Source of the DNA: Candidatus Saccharimonadota bacterium
GTDB taxonomy: Bacteria > Patescibacteriota > Saccharimonadia > Saccharimonadales > Saccharimonadaceae
Assembly: GCA_017513905.1 (NCBI GenBank)
Contig: JAFWMR010000022.1
Coordinates: 1-64,000 of the forward strand
Reading direction: 5' to 3'
Length of the DNA: 64,000 nucleotides
A model generated the notes under the pieces. That model saw only the letters and a list, made by a program, of their open reading frames with translations. It was not told where the DNA came from and searched no databases. Shown piece by piece: positions 33,575 to 41,552 of this stretch; the stretch's first letter is position 1, and the number at the start of each line of letters is the position of its first letter. The translations under genes were made by a program, and so were the position numbers.

Positions 33575-34225
33575 CTATTTCTTTGTTTTTTTCGAGTGGT
33601 GGCGAGACTTAGAATCTTTCGTTTCGACAGTCTCGGCCTCTTTTGCCTCTCTAACAATTACGGCTTCCTCGATTTTGATACGCTCTTTACTAGAGGATGA
33701 TTGTTTGAGGCTAGACTTAAAAATAGAGAAACCAGTCAGATAGACAATTGCGTAAATAATGAGAGCTATACCGGTAAGCCTAGCAAGCTCGTTTGGAATA
33801 ATGAACTGGCCGGAGATGCAAAGAATGCCGATGATAATACCGATTATGGGCCAAAGATAAGAACCGACGGCAAGTCCAGTCTTGTGACGTAAGTTGGAAA
33901 TGTTGAGAATTTGGAATGAGCAAGTCCAGATAATGTAGATACCTATGATAAACGATATGGCTTCTTTAATGAAGCTAGCGCGGGATATCAGAAGAATACC
34001 GACGCAAGCAGAAAGTATAATATAAAAAAGCGAGAGAGAAACGCGTTTCTCCGGAACGATCTTTATGAAAATGATAAATTTAACAATGGCGTAAATGAGC
34101 GCGATGAAACCAAGGATAATTGCAATCCATTCAGTAACTTGATCTGCCCATACAACGAAACAAATACCTATGCATAGAAGTGCAATACAACTAACTATTT
34201 TATCTATAGATGATCCTTTTTCCAT
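33575..34225 (-). CDS. HdeD/DUF308-like multi-pass membrane protein
   Basis: A 216-residue protein with about six transmembrane helices in paired repeats (residues 8-170), in the style of HdeD/DUF308 proteins, then a charged, basic C-terminal tail (SRHHSKKTKK). HdeD relatives are linked to acid stress in enterobacteria, but the function here is unknown. The minus-strand extended -10 TGATATAAT ends 6 bases before ATG (leaderless). The promoter diverges from that of 34282. Confidence 0.7.
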   Translation of the reverse strand: MEKGSSIDKIVSCIALLCIGICFVVWADQVTEWIAIILGFIALIYAIVKFIIFIKIVPEKRVSLSLFYIILSACVGILLISRASFIKEAISFIIGIYIIWTCSFQILNISNLRHKTGLAVGSYLWPIIGIIIGILCISGQFIIPNELARLTGIALIIYAIVYLTGFSIFKSSLKQSSSSKERIKIEEAVIVREAKEAETVETKDSKSRHHSKKTKK

Positions 34226-34281
34226 GGGTTTATTATATCATAGCAAGTATGATATAATACGGTTAAGCTTAAAGGAGGAAA

Positions 34282-34791
34282 ATGGGAACAGAAGACACAA
34301 CAAGCACAACTATGCTTACTACCGACGATGGTATATACGAGTCGGACTATGATTCGGAAGAGTATGATTATTCGGACTTTGAAGAATTGTGGGATAGTTA
34401 TTATAGCAATGAAGACGATGGGACACTTTATTCAACAACTGGTTTAGACAGTTCTTCCCTTTCGGATTTAGGATCAGCAGAAGAATTAATTAGCTCGGAC
34501 GCAATCGCATCGGTTGTAGCGGCGTTCGTTTCGGCTATGCTAGTCGTCAGCATAATATCACTTCTCTACTCTATTTATATGGCTATCGTGAAATTTATGA
34601 TTGCCAAGAAGATGGGGCGCGGAACAGGTTTCGCGGTTGCTTCGATATTCTTCTGGCCAATCATGGCTGGGATTTTGGCTTTTTCCAAAAATAAGGGCGA
34701 AGCTACTACAAAACCAGCGGAGTCAACCAATACGGAAGCACAGGAAGCACAAGTTGTGCCGGGTGCTCCTGTTCAGCCGTCTAAGTCTTAG
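34282..34791 (+). CDS. membrane protein with acidic N-terminus, partial DUF5684-like
   Basis: A 169-residue protein. The first 75 residues are strongly acidic and Tyr/Ser-rich. Two transmembrane helices follow (about 78-102 and 112-134), with AKKMGRGTGFAVASIFFWPIMAGILAF closely resembling the second half of the DUF5684-like protein at 36921 (AKSFGKTTGFAVG...ILAF); the run is interrupted in both by variable residues. A Pro/Glu/Ala-rich tail ends it. A consensus AAGGAGG lies 4 bases before ATG, and TGATATAAT about 25 bases upstream. Function unknown. Confidence 0.75.
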   Translation: MGTEDTTSTTMLTTDDGIYESDYDSEEYDYSDFEELWDSYYSNEDDGTLYSTTGLDSSSLSDLGSAEELISSDAIASVVAAFVSAMLVVSIISLLYSIYMAIVKFMIAKKMGRGTGFAVASIFFWPIMAGILAFSKNKGEATTKPAESTNTEAQEAQVVPGAPVQPSKS

Positions 34792-34803
34792 ATGCTCATT
34801 TAT

Positions 34804-34833
34804 AAAAAACAGCCTTTAAAGAGGCTGTTTTTT
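34804..34833. terminator. bidirectional terminator between 34282-34791 and dnaK
   Basis: Eleven-base stem AAAAAACAGCC/GGCTGTTTTTT with an 8-base loop; A-run and T-run on the two sides serve both convergent genes. Confidence 0.9.
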
Positions 34834-34857
34834 ATAATTTTCTAGGTGGGTATATTT

Positions 34858-36744
34858 TTATTTATCGACTACTTCTCCTTCGACTGCATCGTCAGAATCG
34901 TCGCTCTTTTTTGTATCGCTATTGTCGCTACTATTGTTGTTTTGTTGATAAAGTTTGGCGCCAATTGGCATGATGCGATTGTCGAGATCTTTGGTTGCCT
35001 CCTCAAGTTTATCCTTATCAGCAGTTTCGTCGCTTAAGACTTCTTTGGCTGCTTCGCAAGCCTTCTTGATAGTGTCCTTGTCTTCGTCGGAGATTTTATC
35101 TTTATATTCGTCCGGCATTTTTTCAAATTGGTAAACCTTGTTCTCGAGGACATTGCGAGCATCAGTAGCTTCACGCTTCTTTTTATCTTCATCAGCATGA
35201 AGTTCAGCTTCTTTTTGAGCTTTTTCGATATCTTCCTTGCTCATATTCCCAGAGTTGGTGATAGTGATTGATTGCTCTTTGCCAGTTCCCTTATCTTTGG
35301 CAGTAACGTTTAAAATACCGTTTGCATCGAGATTGAAGGTAACTTCAATCTGGGGGATGCCACGAGGAGCTGGAGCTATACCATCAAGAATAAAACGGCC
35401 GAGGGATTTGTTGTCTTGGGCGAATTCACGTTCGCCTTGAAGAACATGAATTTCTACCTGAGGTTGGTTGTCGGATGCTGTAGAGAAAACTTGGGATTTG
35501 GATGTTGGAATCGTAGTGTTTCTGTCAATAAGTTTGGTGCAAACACCGCCCATAGTCTCTATACCTAGAGAAAGCGGAGTAACATCAAGGAGGAGAACAT
35601 CCTTAACGTCGCCCTGGAGAACGCCGCCTTCGATAGCTGCACCGACAGCGACGACTTCGTCAGGATTGACACCTTGCATTGGGTCTTTGCCGAAAATCTT
35701 CTTAACTTTCTCAACGACGGCCGGCATACGAGTCATGCCACCAACCATAACGATTTCATTAATGTCGGAAGTCTTGAGTTTAGCATCCTTCAAAGCGTTC
35801 TTGACTGGAGCTTCGAGTCGATCAAGGAGGTCAGAGACAAGCTCTTCGAGCTTAGCACGAGTCAAAGTATACTCAAAATGTTTTGGACCATCGGCATCGG
35901 CAGTAAGGAATGGGAGATTGATTTCGACAGAAGTAGTAGAGCTGAGTTCCTTCTTGGCCTTTTCGGCTTCATCCTTAATGCGCTGCATTGCGGATGGCTC
36001 ACTCTTGATATCGATGCCAGATTCTTTCTTGAATTCGTCACAGAGGAAGTTAACAATAATGTTGTCGAAATCTTCGCCACCAAGATGAGTATCACCATTA
36101 GTTGCTTTAACTTCAAAGACACCATCGCCAAGCTCCAGAATGGAAATATCAAATGTACCACCACCAAGGTCGAATACCGCTATCTTCTCGTTGTCTTTTT
36201 TGTTGAGACCATAGGCAAGAGCCGCAGCGGTAGGTTCCGGAATAATACGTTTGACTTCTAGACCCGCGATTTTACCGGCATCTTTGGTCGCTTGACGTTG
36301 GGAATCATCAAAGTAAGCCGGTACCGTAATAATAGCTTCAGTAACTTTCTCGCCCAGAAAAGCTTCGGCATCAGCCTTAATTTTGGAAAGGACCATCGCA
36401 GAGATCTGTTCAGGTGTATATGTCTTGTCATCCATCTCAACAGCAACACCGTGGCCTTTCTCAACTATTTTGTAAGGCATAATGTCGAGGTCTTTTTGAA
36501 CTTCTTTGTCGTTGTATTTACGGCCAATGAGACGTTTGATGCCGTAGATAGTGTTTTTTGGGTTTGTAACGCGTTGACGTTGAGCTACCTTGCCAACTAA
36601 ACGATCGCCTTTTTTAGTAACCGCCACAACTGACGGCGTGGTACGATCGCCTTCGCTATTGGTAATAACTTCTGGTTGGCCAGCAACCATGTATGCAAAA
36701 GCACTGTTTGTAGTGCCTAGGTCAATGCCAATGATTTTAGACAT
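34858..36744 (-). CDS. dnaK: chaperone DnaK (Hsp70)
   Basis: DnaK is the ATP-driven Hsp70 that binds unfolded segments with DnaJ and GrpE. The 628-residue protein shows [43 protein letters not shown] and the substrate-domain [17 protein letters not shown]. The acidic C-terminus ends EGEVVDK, close to the usual EEVDK. AAGGAGG precedes ATG 36744. Two CIRCE elements upstream (36788-36814, overlapping the -35 region, and 36837-36863) show HrcA control. grpE and hrcA are not in the window. Confidence 0.98.
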   Translation of the reverse strand: MSKIIGIDLGTTNSAFAYMVAGQPEVITNSEGDRTTPSVVAVTKKGDRLVGKVAQRQRVTNPKNTIYGIKRLIGRKYNDKEVQKDLDIMPYKIVEKGHGVAVEMDDKTYTPEQISAMVLSKIKADAEAFLGEKVTEAIITVPAYFDDSQRQATKDAGKIAGLEVKRIIPEPTAAALAYGLNKKDNEKIAVFDLGGGTFDISILELGDGVFEVKATNGDTHLGGEDFDNIIVNFLCDEFKKESGIDIKSEPSAMQRIKDEAEKAKKELSSTTSVEINLPFLTADADGPKHFEYTLTRAKLEELVSDLLDRLEAPVKNALKDAKLKTSDINEIVMVGGMTRMPAVVEKVKKIFGKDPMQGVNPDEVVAVGAAIEGGVLQGDVKDVLLLDVTPLSLGIETMGGVCTKLIDRNTTIPTSKSQVFSTASDNQPQVEIHVLQGEREFAQDNKSLGRFILDGIAPAPRGIPQIEVTFNLDANGILNVTAKDKGTGKEQSITITNSGNMSKEDIEKAQKEAELHADEDKKKREATDARNVLENKVYQFEKMPDEYKDKISDEDKDTIKKACEAAKEVLSDETADKDKLEEATKDLDNRIMPIGAKLYQQNNNSSDNSDTKKSDDSDDAVEGEVVDK

Positions 36745-36787
36745 AAAGATTCCTCCTTATATATTATATTGTACTTTTAACTTGTTC

Positions 36788-36814
36788 TTAGCAGTCGTTC
36801 ATTCGGAGTGCTAA
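36788..36814 (-). promoter_or_regulatory. CIRCE element 1 of dnaK
   Basis: TTAGCAGTC-N9-GAGTGCTAA as read on the plus strand, one base off consensus. It lies just upstream of the dnaK -10 (TATAAT 36768-36763, or TACAAT 36773-36768), over the -35 region. Confidence 0.92.
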
Positions 36815-36836
36815 ATTATGTTTCTATGGTAGCAAA

Positions 36837-36863
36837 CTAGCACTCGCTTGTCAAGAGTGCTAG
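36837..36863 (-). promoter_or_regulatory. CIRCE element 2 of dnaK
   Basis: CTAGCACTC-N9-GAGTGCTAG, a perfect palindrome differing from consensus only in the outer base pair. It is 22 bases upstream of element 1, about two helical turns, which would allow cooperative HrcA binding. Confidence 0.92.
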
Positions 36864-36871
36864 AACAGAGG

Positions 36872-36903
36872 AAAAATAAAATCCCCCGTGTTGACGGGGG
36901 ATT
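36872..36903 (-). terminator. rho-independent terminator, minus strand, just upstream of the dnaK CIRCE region
   Basis: Ten-base G/C-rich stem (36880-36889 with 36894-36903), then a T-rich run on the minus strand. It ends transcripts from the genes at 36921 and beyond before the dnaK promoter. Confidence 0.9.
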
Positions 36904-36920
36904 ATATATATCTTCAATTG

Positions 36921-37334
36921 TTATTTGGAAGATGGAAGCTGTTTGTACTTAGCGTCGCTGAAGGCAAGTATCATTTGGAAGATAGGCCCGAGCAAGATAA
37001 GACCAACGGCAAAGCCCGTAGTTTTGCCAAAAGACTTAGCTAGTTTAACATTCATAACAATACCAAGCATGAAGTTGGCAAACGGAATCATGGTAAGAAG
37101 ACAGAGCAAAGGCTCCATGTTTAGGATTTGGAGAAGGGTGTAGGTGTTGTAGATAGGGATAAGAGCCTTCCAACCTTCCTTACCGGCCTTTTTGAAAATC
37201 TTCCATTGAGCGATATAAACAAGAACAACACATGCGATGACGACTAAAATCATGAAGAAGGTGAAGAAGCCGGCGAAAATCCCTGCTCCCGCAGCACTAC
37301 TAGGGTAGTCATAAGTGTAATTATAGCTATACAT
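36921..37334 (-). CDS. DUF5684-like small membrane protein
   Basis: A 137-residue protein with a Tyr-rich N-terminus (MYSYNYTYDYPSS) and three to four transmembrane helices. WKIFKKAGKEGWKALIPIYN and LAKSFGKTTGFAVGLILLGP are hallmark segments of this family of unknown function, often seen near signal peptidases. ATG 37334 is chosen because AAAGGA lies 6 bases upstream; the longer frame from 37397 has no ribosome site. It has its own terminator. Paralogous domains are at 24240 and 34282. Confidence 0.8.
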   Translation of the reverse strand: MYSYNYTYDYPSSAAGAGIFAGFFTFFMILVVIACVVLVYIAQWKIFKKAGKEGWKALIPIYNTYTLLQILNMEPLLCLLTMIPFANFMLGIVMNVKLAKSFGKTTGFAVGLILLGPIFQMILAFSDAKYKQLPSSK

Positions 37335-37400
37335 TTTTAATCCTTTGATTAATGTTATATTTAACTTAATGGTAGCATAAAAAGGTAGCAAAAACAATAT

Positions 37401-38774
37401 TTACTTCGATAGCTTGCGAGAGGCAAGGTGGACTAATTCAGACCATGATGATGAGACGTGTGGCGTAGCGGCAAGATCGGCGACCGTAAGTTTATGGCGT
37501 ATAGCCGTAGCTATTTCCTGGATGATAAGTGCGGATTCTGGGCAAATAATTGTAGCGCCAAGGATTTTGCCTTTAGAATCAGCAAGGAGCTTGATAAAAC
37601 CATTGACGAAATCACTCGTATTTGCAGCAGAGACAGAAGAAAGAGGAAGTAATAATTTCTTATAATTGATGTGTTTATCAATGCAACTGGCCTCCGTAAG
37701 ACCAACGGTAGCAATGGATGGCGATGTGTCAGTAAAGCGAATAAACCCTTCATATTCTGTTTGGGCTTTGGATTTGCCTATCAGGTTTGAAGCCGCCAAG
37801 GTTCCTTCGTAGGCTGATCGTTCAGCCGATGATTCCCCACCTTTGCAATCGCCAGCAGCGTAAATGTGTTTAACTTTGGTCTTAAGATAATCATCAACGA
37901 TGATGCCATCAGAGTCATATTCAACACCTGCGTTCTCTAGTCCAAAATTAGTGACCGGCTTGCTTCCCGTGGCTAAGATAATAGCTGCTACCTCGACAGT
38001 TCTTTCTTGTCCGCCGCGTCGAAAAGTAACTTTTTGAAGACCGGGTTTAGTACTTTGCTCAACGGCAACAACACGCGAATCGGTAAGAACCTTCATATGC
38101 AGATTGCCCTCGAAATAACGCGTAATTAATCTGCTAGCCTCTTCATCTTCACGCGGAAGAATGCGATCGGCAAGCTCACCAATAATAACCTGCGATCCTA
38201 ATTCGGCATAATAATTGGCAAGTTCTACGCCGGTACTACCACCGCCAACTACAAAAACAGATTTTGGAAGGCGAGATACATTAAGTGCATCGGCTGGCGT
38301 AAGGCAACTCGTAGATTCGATACCGGTGATATCGCTAGCGTTAAGCTTGCTCCCTGATGCAATAATGATTTTAGGTGCTGAAATGACGGTGTCTTTTACA
38401 GCTATTTCGTATGGTGAAAGAAAAGATGCGAAACCAGAAAAGCAGGCTATCTTGGCAGACTCAAAGGCTTTTTTGGAATCTGCTCCTGCACGCCGCACGG
38501 CAAGAGACTTCCAGTTCTGGGCCGTTGGATAGTTATAGCGAAGTGTGGAGCTAGATATACCGAATCTAGACCCTTTCACGGCTTTGTGGTAAAGATGCGA
38601 GAACTCGAAGATAGCTCGGGAAGGAATATCTGAGTAATTTAAGCAAGAACCTCCCCATTTGTCTCTCTCAATAATGGCGGTTTTAAGCCCAGCGTTAGCA
38701 GAGAATATAGCTGCTGATGCGCCGGCAGGACCAGAACCGATGACAATTAAATCGTAATCAAATTTCTTGCTCAT
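37401..38774 (-). CDS. flavin-dependent pyridine-nucleotide oxidoreductase (SthA/Lpd-like) lacking the redox disulfide
   Basis: A 457-residue two-dinucleotide-binding flavoprotein: FAD site IGSGPAGASAA (12-22), NAD site FVVGGGSTGVELANYYA, second FAD segment IYAAGDCKGG, and a C-terminal dimer domain. In disulfide reductases the active site is GGTCLNxGCIPSK; here it is GGSCLNYSDIPSR, with Cys44 kept but the second Cys replaced by Asp49. The usual C-terminal HPTxSE is PHVSSSWSE. It cannot be a dithiol reductase; single-Cys enzymes such as SthA (soluble transhydrogenase) are the nearest analogy. It follows the 81-residue gene by 4 bases. Confidence 0.85.
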   Translation of the reverse strand: MSKKFDYDLIVIGSGPAGASAAIFSANAGLKTAIIERDKWGGSCLNYSDIPSRAIFEFSHLYHKAVKGSRFGISSSTLRYNYPTAQNWKSLAVRRAGADSKKAFESAKIACFSGFASFLSPYEIAVKDTVISAPKIIIASGSKLNASDITGIESTSCLTPADALNVSRLPKSVFVVGGGSTGVELANYYAELGSQVIIGELADRILPREDEEASRLITRYFEGNLHMKVLTDSRVVAVEQSTKPGLQKVTFRRGGQERTVEVAAIILATGSKPVTNFGLENAGVEYDSDGIIVDDYLKTKVKHIYAAGDCKGGESSAERSAYEGTLAASNLIGKSKAQTEYEGFIRFTDTSPSIATVGLTEASCIDKHINYKKLLLPLSSVSAANTSDFVNGFIKLLADSKGKILGATIICPESALIIQEIATAIRHKLTVADLAATPHVSSSWSELVHLASRKLSK

Positions 38775-38778
38775 ATTG

Positions 38779-39024
38779 TTAAATTACTTTACCGCGATTT
38801 CGATAAACGAAAGCTAAGTCAGGAGAGTATTTATCGAGTTCGGTGCTTACGACCCTTTCTAAATCGTTTTTAGTTATTATATTTCGTTCCTCAAGCCAAA
38901 TTAATACGGCGTGCATAACGCGTTCAATGATAGGTTCAATCGATCCATCAGGGAGGCCAATAGATTTGGACTCAAACTTGAGCTCGGATACAAGTTCTTC
39001 TGGTGAGAATAATTGATCGGACAT
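38779..39024 (-). CDS. small protein resembling half of an ATP-cone domain
   Basis: An 81-residue soluble protein. SIEPIIERVMHAVLIWLEERN, split by a charged turn, is followed by ITKNDLERVVSTELDKYSPDLAFVYRNRG. The latter resembles the end of ATP-cone domains (as in NrdR), where a Val/Leu-rich helix precedes an AYVRYASVY-like strand. The nucleotide-binding N-terminal part is different, so this is a tentative match. It sits between a membrane protein (its ATG directly follows that stop, with GGAGG inside the upstream gene) and the flavin oxidoreductase in a three-gene operon. It might sense nucleotides for that enzyme. Confidence 0.65.
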   Translation of the reverse strand: MSDQLFSPEELVSELKFESKSIGLPDGSIEPIIERVMHAVLIWLEERNIITKNDLERVVSTELDKYSPDLAFVYRNRGKVI

Positions 39025-39729
39025 TTAAGCGCCTCCTTTCAAAATTACAAAAGTAAGGATAAATATGGCAAGCACAATAAAGCCAATGCTAGTGAAGAAC
39101 CGGAAAAAGGTTTTATTCTTAATACGCCAACGTTGAACTTCGGCAATGTTCCGACCTCTACGAATGAAAAACCGAAGAATGAGAAGCGGAAGAGTACCAA
39201 AGGCCGTAAAGGTAATTAGCCCCAGCGCTTGATAGACTGTCCCAAGATGGAGAATGGCATCTGCGGAGATGATAAGCAGTGGGAGCGTAAAAAGAATTTC
39301 AGAAAGAGGCACTAAAAGACCAAGAGAGAATGCTTCGGAATTATCGTTTGTAACTACCGCGCGTGAACGAATATATCCAGCAAGCTGACGCGGAAGCCAA
39401 AGTTCGGTTGATCCTTTACGACGATAATAGAATAGCCATGCAACAATACCGAGGGCGATTAGTACGCCAAATAAGACAACATATGCAATGTTGGGCAAAA
39501 CTCCTCCAGCAGATAGAGTGAGAACGAGAAAGAGCGTAGTACCGAGCAACATAAAATCCATGAATGTTGACCCCGCTATGTAAGACGAGGCAAGTTCTTT
39601 GGTTTTAATGCGAATATTTTTGCCAAATGAGGCGTGATAAAGCAAGAGGAGTGTACCTAGCGATAACTGCAGAGAGGCCGTAATAAGGCCGCCTAAGATA
39701 ATTATACCGAGTGAGACATAGACCTCCAT
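39025..39729 (-). CDS. multi-pass membrane protein of unknown function
   Basis: A 234-residue protein with about six or seven transmembrane helices and few loops; no convincing family by eye. The layout (paired helices, GIIILGGLITASLQLSLGTLLLLYH is interrupted by a small loop) faintly recalls LysE or CcdA-type transporters. TATAAT (39743-39738) ends 8 bases before ATG, so it is the leaderless first gene of the operon with the ATP-cone-like protein and flavin oxidoreductase. A redox- or transport-related role is possible. Confidence 0.7.
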   Translation of the reverse strand: MEVYVSLGIIILGGLITASLQLSLGTLLLLYHASFGKNIRIKTKELASSYIAGSTFMDFMLLGTTLFLVLTLSAGGVLPNIAYVVLFGVLIALGIVAWLFYYRRKGSTELWLPRQLAGYIRSRAVVTNDNSEAFSLGLLVPLSEILFTLPLLIISADAILHLGTVYQALGLITFTAFGTLPLLILRFFIRRGRNIAEVQRWRIKNKTFFRFFTSIGFIVLAIFILTFVILKGGA

Positions 39730-39813
39730 ATAATATCATTATAACACAAGCGTTTAAAAAACAAATTGTGGATATGCTTGTATTTATAAAGCTTCGCGTG
39801 CTAGAGTGAGGTC

Positions 39814-41349
39814 ATGAGAAGAAAGAGGTGTGCTTATTTAGAAGTTTGTCTGGTATTAATGTCGGTCCTAACACCCACAGCAACTGCATTCGCTAACGCC
39901 ATTGAAGAAAAGCTAGACGATGATATCATAGCGCAAGCCGAGGATATCGATGCGGAATCCGTGGATGGTAGTAACGTTAACGTTTCAGATGCTTCCATGT
40001 CATCATCTGTGGCAGCGTATGAAGGAGAAGATGGACAGTTGTTAACGAATGTGCTGATAAGAAGTTATAATCCTGGGTTTTCTGACCCGTATGAAGGAGA
40101 GTTTTTTGAACTAGTTAAACTCTCCAAAGATTCAATTTTGCTCGCCGGTCTTTCGGTAATATATGAAACTTCTACGGGAAGTGAGTATGCTATATACGAA
40201 TTCTCTGAGGGTCATGAAATGATCGGCGAGTCTCTCCTTTTTAGGTTGGCTAGCTCAAAAGAAGTGATGAGCAAAGATGATGACACTGAGGTAGCAGATG
40301 TGATTTATGCTCGCAATATGTCGCAAAGTGCTGGGAGAATAAAGCTCAAGTATGACGATACGATGATCGATTCTGTATGTTGGGGCATAAAAGAAACTGG
40401 TTGTTATAGTGCTTTCAATTCCAAGAAACCAATGACTTTAGTGCGCGAAATCGATAACGAAGAGATAGGCGATTTTGTCCATGTAACAAATTACAAACCA
40501 ATATTTGATATGAGTGGTCCTGGGTTAAAGTATAATGAACCAGAAGAAGAGCTAATTGAGCCAAAATGTAGGAATGTGGTGTTTTCTGAGCTGCTTTCAT
40601 ATTACGAGAGCACAAGTACGGAGCAATTTATCGAACTATATAATTCCGGAGAAGAAACGACAGAATTGGACGGATGTTTCGTGAGATATAAGAGTAACAG
40701 CTATTTACTCAGTGGTAAAATTGTCGCACATGGGTTTATTGTTTTTTATCCAGCAGTAGACTGGCGAGTGACATTTACGAAGAACCCCGTCTCTTCAAAC
40801 AAATTAGAAATTATTGATGTAGATGGGGAGGTTGTCGATAAATTAGTGTATTATAGTGGGCAAAGAAGAGGCTTAAGTCTAGCTATGGTTGGCTATAAAT
40901 CGGATGGTAGTAAAAGGTGGGAACAAACTTATAATCCAACACCAGGTACAGAAAATATGTACCAACAATTTAAAACATGTCCCGTCGGTAAAGTGATTAA
41001 TCTTGAAACTGGAAATTGCGTAAATGAGTCGCCTATAGAAACAACACTGGCTGCATGCCCCGAAGGCAAGTACAGGAACCCTTTAACTGGACGATGCAAA
41101 AGTTATGCAACGGGCGCCAACACTGAACTTAAGCCATGCGCTGAAGGATATGAGCGCAACCCTGAAACGAATCGATGCCGCAGAATTGCGACAAACACAG
41201 GAGCTGATTACCCAGTAACAACTGGCGTGTATGAAAATAAAAAGGAATTTGCATCTGTTTGGACAATAACGACAATTGTGGTAGCTGGGATTGGCTATAT
41301 TATATTTCAATATAAAGACGAACTGAAGCTCAAGTTTTCCCGAAGATAA
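39814..41349 (+). CDS. lamin-tail-domain surface protein with cysteine repeats and C-terminal anchor
   Basis: A 511-residue exported protein. Signal peptide 1-28 (ending AFANA), an acidic Ser-rich stretch, then two lamin-tail-like domains (about 75-215 and 248-385). The second has the typical FSELLSYYESTSTEQFIELYNSG opening (interrupted by variable residues) and ends in YNPTPGTEN. Then come three cysteine-bounded repeats: CPVGKVINLETGNC, CPEGKYRNPLTGRC, and CAEGYERNPETNRC. A transmembrane helix (about 480-498) and a Lys/Arg tail anchor it. The weak -10 TGCTAGAGT ends 6 bases before ATG. Probably a surface or sortase-free wall protein; the ligand is unknown. Confidence 0.85.
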   Translation: MRRKRCAYLEVCLVLMSVLTPTATAFANAIEEKLDDDIIAQAEDIDAESVDGSNVNVSDASMSSSVAAYEGEDGQLLTNVLIRSYNPGFSDPYEGEFFELVKLSKDSILLAGLSVIYETSTGSEYAIYEFSEGHEMIGESLLFRLASSKEVMSKDDDTEVADVIYARNMSQSAGRIKLKYDDTMIDSVCWGIKETGCYSAFNSKKPMTLVREIDNEEIGDFVHVTNYKPIFDMSGPGLKYNEPEEELIEPKCRNVVFSELLSYYESTSTEQFIELYNSGEETTELDGCFVRYKSNSYLLSGKIVAHGFIVFYPAVDWRVTFTKNPVSSNKLEIIDVDGEVVDKLVYYSGQRRGLSLAMVGYKSDGSKRWEQTYNPTPGTENMYQQFKTCPVGKVINLETGNCVNESPIETTLAACPEGKYRNPLTGRCKSYATGANTELKPCAEGYERNPETNRCRRIATNTGADYPVTTGVYENKKEFASVWTITTIVVAGIGYIIFQYKDELKLKFSRR

Positions 41350-41407
41350 AAAAGAGCCCTAAGGTGACGGTAAATTGGGGGGGCAATTTACCGTCGCCTC
41401 AAGGCTC
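41347..41407 (-). terminator. very stable terminator of initiator tRNA-Met
   Basis: On the minus strand a 15-base helix (one G-T pair, loop of C) is extended by GAGCC/GGCTC and followed by six T. It lies 9 bases 3' of the tRNA. The flanking plus-strand gene stops inside the T-run. Confidence 0.85.
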
Positions 41408-41415
41408 AGAGAACT

Positions 41416-41492
41416 TGGTGGCGGGGGTTAGATTTGAACTAACGACCTTTTGGTTATGAGCCAAACGAGCTACCAGGCTGCTCTACCCCGCG
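41416..41492 (-). tRNA. initiator tRNA-fMet (anticodon CAT)
   Basis: The 5' half CGCGGGGTAGAGCAGCCTGG is classic initiator sequence, and position 1-72 is an unpaired C-C, the hallmark preventing elongation use. The anticodon stem TTTGG/CCAAA has only two of the three conserved G-C pairs (29-41 is T-A). Encoded CCA at 41418-41416. Confidence 0.93.
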
Positions 41493-41552
41493 ATATATAA
41501 TATAAAGGAACGTATAGATTATTATATATCACGAAGTGAGTTTTGTCAACCA

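Noticed and set aside
35468-36261. Long plus-strand frames opposite dnaK
   Set aside because: Both are shadows of the conserved dnaK frame; no initiation signals.
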